A stretch of 17,914 nt of DNA, taken from Deltaproteobacteria bacterium (GTDB taxonomy: Bacteria; Desulfobacterota; Desulfobacteria; Desulfobacterales; SURF-15). The stretch covers positions 1-17,914 of the forward strand of contig JAHEHB010000054.1 of assembly GCA_024644775.1 (NCBI GenBank). Direction: 5' to 3'. The position numbers were made by a program, and so were the translations under genes. The notes under the pieces were generated by a model, which was given only the letters and a program-made list of their open reading frames with translations, made no database searches and had not been told where the DNA came from. This document shows positions 14,696 to 17,914 of the stretch, piece after piece (positions within the stretch are counted from its first letter, which is position 1; every line of letters begins with the position of its first letter).

Positions 14696-16216
14696 ATGCA
14701 AAAGCAGTTTAAGACGGCGATTTCTCCTAAACGAAGTGAGGATTATCCGGAATGGTATCAGCAGGTAATCAAGGCGTCTGACCTGGCTGAGCGATCATCG
14801 GTAAGAGGATGCATGGTGATCAAACCCTGGGGGTTTGCCCTTTGGGAAAATATCATGCAGGTTTTGGATGATATGTTTAAAGCTACAGGAGTCAAAAACG
14901 CGTACTTTCCCTTGTTCATTCCACTGAGCTTTCTTGAAAAGGAGGCAGAGCATGTTGAAGGCTTTGCCAAAGAATGTGCTGTAGTGACCCATCACAGACT
15001 TGAAAAGGGTCCTGGAGGAGGGCTTGTACCGGAAGGTGCGCTTCAAGAACCCCTTGTTGTTCGGCCGACATCAGAAACCATCATCGGAGACTCCTTTTCT
15101 CGGTGGATCAGCAGCTATCGCGGTCTCCCCATGCTTATCAATCAATGGGGAAACGTGGTCCGGTGGGAGATGCGGACCCGTTTATTTTTAAGAACCAGCG
15201 AATTCTTGTGGCAAGAGGGTCATACCGTTCATGCGACCAAAGAGGAAGCCATCGAGCGAACAAAATTGATGCTCGATATCTATGCAAAACTCGCTGAAGA
15301 ATATCTTGCGACGCCGGTCGTAAAAGGCAGCAAAACGCCTTCTGAAAGATTTCCGGGTGCTGTGGATACCCTGTCTATTGAAACCATGATGCAGGATCGA
15401 AAGGCACTTCAAGCAGGCACCTCCCACTTTTTGGGTCAAAATTTTGCAAAGGCATCTGGAATTACGTTTCAAACTCCGCAGGAAACCGAAGAATACGGGT
15501 GGACAACTTCTTGGGGGGCATCCACTCGCCTCATCGGCGGTGTTATTATGACCCATGGAGATGATGATGGAATCATTCTTCCCCCAAAAATTGCCTCTTC
15601 TCATGTGGTGCTATTACCCATTTTCAGAAAAGCGGAAGATAAATCCCCTGTGATGTCCTTTACTGAATCTCTTGCAAAAGAGTTACGTGATATCCATTAT
15701 GATCACAGAAGGATGAGAGTTGAAATCGATGACCGGGAAATCGGAGGCACCAGAGGCTGGGAATGGATAAAAAAAGGGATTCCGATTCGTGTTGAAATCG
15801 GTTCCAGGGACATCGCCGGAAACTCCGTATTTGTGGGAAGAAGAGACCATGACCCTAAAGACAGGATCTCCATCAAACGCGAGCAGTTTGTTAGAGAGGT
15901 ACCTAATATTCTTGAGGAAATTCAAAAAAACCTGTTTACCCGTGCATTGAATTTCCAAAAGACACATCGTATTGAAATCGATGATAAAGACCAATTTTAC
16001 GCGTTTTTTACACCCAAAGACCCGGAAAAGCCTGAAATTCACGGTGGATTTGCCCTATCCCCATGGTGCGGCTCTGACGCATGCGAAGAAAAGATCAAAG
16101 ATGACTTAACGGTTACCATTCGATGTATTCCTTTCGATGCCGATGTTGGAAAGGGTGCGTGCGTCGGTTGTGGAAAACCAAACAGCCGACAGGTCATATA
16201 TGCAAAAGCCTATTGA
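14696..16216 (+). CDS. proS: Prolyl-tRNA synthetase, archaeal/eukaryotic type
   Basis: Class II synthetase that charges tRNA-Pro. It has 506 residues and lacks the large editing insertion of the E. coli type. RPTSET (the TXE loop), RWEMRTRLFLRTSEFLWQEGHT (motif 2 region, 4 segments of the active site) and GGVIMTHGDDDGIILPP (motif 3) are visible. The C-terminal zinc site has C458, C463, C489 and C492, with the same spacings (5, 26, 3) as known for the Thermus thermophilus enzyme, and the protein ends in a tyrosine as that type does. GAGGAG lies close before the ATG. This type occurs in some bacteria, so it is not by itself proof of recent transfer. The base composition looks like that of its neighbours. 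Confidence 0.95.
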   Translation: MQKQFKTAISPKRSEDYPEWYQQVIKASDLAERSSVRGCMVIKPWGFALWENIMQVLDDMFKATGVKNAYFPLFIPLSFLEKEAEHVEGFAKECAVVTHHRLEKGPGGGLVPEGALQEPLVVRPTSETIIGDSFSRWISSYRGLPMLINQWGNVVRWEMRTRLFLRTSEFLWQEGHTVHATKEEAIERTKLMLDIYAKLAEEYLATPVVKGSKTPSERFPGAVDTLSIETMMQDRKALQAGTSHFLGQNFAKASGITFQTPQETEEYGWTTSWGASTRLIGGVIMTHGDDDGIILPPKIASSHVVLLPIFRKAEDKSPVMSFTESLAKELRDIHYDHRRMRVEIDDREIGGTRGWEWIKKGIPIRVEIGSRDIAGNSVFVGRRDHDPKDRISIKREQFVREVPNILEEIQKNLFTRALNFQKTHRIEIDDKDQFYAFFTPKDPEKPEIHGGFALSPWCGSDACEEKIKDDLTVTIRCIPFDADVGKGACVGCGKPNSRQVIYAKAY

Positions 16217-16302
16217 TCCTTTTCATTTTTCGATGCTTATATTTGAATTTTGAAATATTATGTTTGAGTATGGTGGCTTATTTAACTTGCCGAAAATTAG
16301 TC

Positions 16303-16330
16303 GAAAATCGAAAATCCCAAATCGAAAATC
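16303..16330 (+). repeat. Heptad repeat array C, directly upstream of rel/spoT
   Basis: Four exact 7-bp steps: three GAAAATC units and one CCAAATC unit, with a further GAAAATT at 16292-16298. The array ends 6 bp before the rel/spoT start codon, where a Shine-Dalgarno sequence would be expected and none is seen. The remaining 16217-16291 sequence after proS holds nothing I can identify. Confidence 0.7.
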
Positions 16331-16336
16331 ACTCAG

Positions 16337-17914
16337 ATGATCCGTATCAACGACATCATTGACAAGGTTGCCGAAAACCATCCGGATTCCGATCTTCATA
16401 TAATCGAACGGGCATACATATACTCCGCCCGGGTGCACGAGGGACAGGTTCGACTTTCGGGGGAGCCCTATCTATCCCATCCGCTTGAAGTTGCCGGTAT
16501 TCTTTCGGATATGAAACTTGATTCTTTCAGTGTTTCAGCAGGCCTGTTGCATGATGTGATCGAAGATACCCGTGCCACACCGGAGGAAGTGCGGGATCAT
16601 TTCGGGGATGATGTTTTTAACATCGTCTCCGGTGTAACTAAAATCAGTGCACTTCCCTTAGGAAGCTCACAAGAGCGACAGGCCGAGAGCATCCGTAAGA
16701 TGATCTTGGCCATGGCCAATGATATCCGGGTGATACTTATCAAGTTGGCGGATCGGCTGCACAATATGCGCACCCTGCAGTACCATAAAGAAAAGAAACA
16801 GTTAGATATTTCCCAGGAAACCCTCGATATTTATGCACCGATTGCCGCACGGCTGGGGATATACTGGATTAAAACCGAACTTGAAAACACCTCTTTTTTA
16901 TTCCTTTTTCCTCATGAATTTCGAAATATTAGGAATCTTGTGAGCAAAGACCGGCAAGAGCGCGATGATTACATCGAAACCGTAAAGTCTTTTTTAAACG
17001 AAAAGCTTCGAGAGAATCATTTAAAAGGCGAAGTTTTGGGGAGATATAAAAACTATTACAGCATCTATCAAAAAATGATGAAGCAGGATCTGGTCTTTGA
17101 AGATGTATACGATATTATTGCTTTTAGGATCGTCCTCGATACCGTCTCCCAATGCTATGAAGCGTTGGGTATCATTCATGCTTTATGGAAACCGATTGCT
17201 CACAAGTTTAAAGATTACATAGGCTTCCCCAAGCCGAACATGTATCAGTCTTTACATACGACCGTTATTGGTCCAAAGGGGGAACGGGTTGAAATTCAGA
17301 TTCGCACCCAAGAGATGGACCGGGTCGCAAAATCCGGAATTGCAGCCCATTGGGGATACAAGGAAGGCAAACGTATCGATGAAAATATTCGCCAAAAATT
17401 TGCATGGATTCAAAATCTTGTGGAAAATCAAGAAAATTTTAGGAACCCGAGCGAATTTATGGAAAGTGTTCGAATCGATCTTTTTCCCGATGACGTTTAT
17501 GTGCTAACCCCGCGCGGAGAGATAAGAACCCTACCCAAAGGGGCCACGCCGGTGGATTTTGCTTATCTTATCCATACGGAGGTGGGCAACCAATGTGCTG
17601 GTGCAAAGGTAAACGGCCGAATGGTACCGTTGCCATCTGAACTTCACACCGGTGATGTGGTTTCGATTATAACAAATAAAAATCATCACCCGAGCAAAGA
17701 TTGGCTCAATTTCGTCAAAACGATCAAAGCGCGTTCGAAGATCAGGCAATGGATCAAAACACAGGAAAAAGATAAGAGTATCGTTTTAGGTCGAGAGATG
17801 TGCGAAAAGGCCTTTCAAAAACAACGGCTTAATTTTTCAGCGTTGTTACGGTCGGACGAGATGGCTAAGGTGGCTGAACAATTTGGTTTCAAGGCCACCG
17901 ACGACCTGGTCGCA
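16337..17914 (+). CDS. Bifunctional (p)ppGpp synthetase/hydrolase (cut by right edge)
   Basis: Rel/SpoT family enzyme of the stringent response. The frame is open for 526 codons to the window end; the family is usually 700-750 residues. The HD hydrolase domain is complete, with H48 (SHPLEVAG), H72-D73, E76-D77 (LLHDVIEDT), D139 and N143 (KLADRLHNMRTL), so hydrolysis is expected. The synthetase domain shows GRYKNYYSIYQKM (235-247), FKDYIGFPKPNMYQSLHTTV (291-310) and EIQIRTQEMD...GIAAHWGYK (319-342). The motif that marks bifunctional enzymes, RxKD, reads KFKD here (290-293). The TGS domain (about 379-447) starts DLFPDDVYVLTPRG. The C-terminal zinc-finger and ACT domains are beyond the window. 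No ribosome site is evident; array C fills that place. The gene may be labelled rel, relA or spoT. Confidence 0.95.
   Translation, partial: MIRINDIIDKVAENHPDSDLHIIERAYIYSARVHEGQVRLSGEPYLSHPLEVAGILSDMKLDSFSVSAGLLHDVIEDTRATPEEVRDHFGDDVFNIVSGVTKISALPLGSSQERQAESIRKMILAMANDIRVILIKLADRLHNMRTLQYHKEKKQLDISQETLDIYAPIAARLGIYWIKTELENTSFLFLFPHEFRNIRNLVSKDRQERDDYIETVKSFLNEKLRENHLKGEVLGRYKNYYSIYQKMMKQDLVFEDVYDIIAFRIVLDTVSQCYEALGIIHALWKPIAHKFKDYIGFPKPNMYQSLHTTVIGPKGERVEIQIRTQEMDRVAKSGIAAHWGYKEGKRIDENIRQKFAWIQNLVENQENFRNPSEFMESVRIDLFPDDVYVLTPRGEIRTLPKGATPVDFAYLIHTEVGNQCAGAKVNGRMVPLPSELHTGDVVSIITNKNHHPSKDWLNFVKTIKARSKIRQWIKTQEKDKSIVLGREMCEKAFQKQRLNFSALLRSDEMAKVAEQFGFKATDDLVA

Noticed and set aside
14696..16216. 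proS as a recent transfer from archaea
   Set aside because: This synthetase type is known in many bacteria, and the gene resembles its neighbours in composition.
17268..17507. Plus-strand open frame of 79 codons near the right end
   Set aside because: Out of frame inside the rel/spoT gene, which reads without a break from 16337 to the window end.

Overview
The window looks like a chromosomal backbone segment of a sulfate-reducing Desulfobacterota-type bacterium (old Deltaproteobacteria, probably Desulfobacterales). This is inferred from gene order and protein style, not from any search. All long genes are housekeeping genes, have moderate GC and read cleanly. There is no tRNA, rRNA, CRISPR array, phage or full insertion sequence.

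Layout. (1) 1-471, minus strand: N-terminal part of glutamyl-tRNA synthetase, running off the left edge. (2) 472-922: AT-rich divergent control region with a candidate promoter. (3) 923-5322: a lipid block, rpmF - acyl-CoA dehydrogenase - fabG - acpP - fabF. The dehydrogenase sits where many bacteria keep plsX/fabH/fabD. A 146-bp foldable element with terminal inverted repeats separates acpP from fabF. (4) 5342-5494: a decayed 3' fragment of a dCMP deaminase gene. (5) 5547-10276: nrdR, then riboflavin genes ribD-ribE-ribBA-ribH, then nusB. A terminator-shaped hairpin lies inside the first codons of nusB. (6) 10302-12652: a TrpB2-type tryptophan synthase beta chain without trpA, a small four-cysteine protein, and a glyoxalase II-like metallo-hydrolase. 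(7) 12673-13193: a palindromic repeat and a convergent gene for a protein built from two copies of a helix-turn-helix-like unit ending in CQLG. (8) 13449 to the right edge: ispG, proS (archaeal/eukaryotic-type prolyl-tRNA synthetase with a C-terminal zinc site) and a truncated bifunctional (p)ppGpp synthetase/hydrolase gene.

How the genes work together. The lipid block makes the acyl carrier protein, the ketoacyl reductase and the condensing enzyme for chain elongation. The flavin block makes riboflavin from GTP and ribulose 5-phosphate, next to nrdR (control of ribonucleotide reductase) and nusB (transcription elongation). The last block covers isoprenoid synthesis, tRNA charging and the stringent response.

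The unexplained structure lies mainly between or across these genes: the nested-hairpin element at 3813-3958, three heptad (GAAAATC-type) repeat arrays of which two sit where the ribosome-binding site of ribD and rel/spoT should be, the deaminase remnant, and the nusB hairpin. I found no complete novel multi-gene system.
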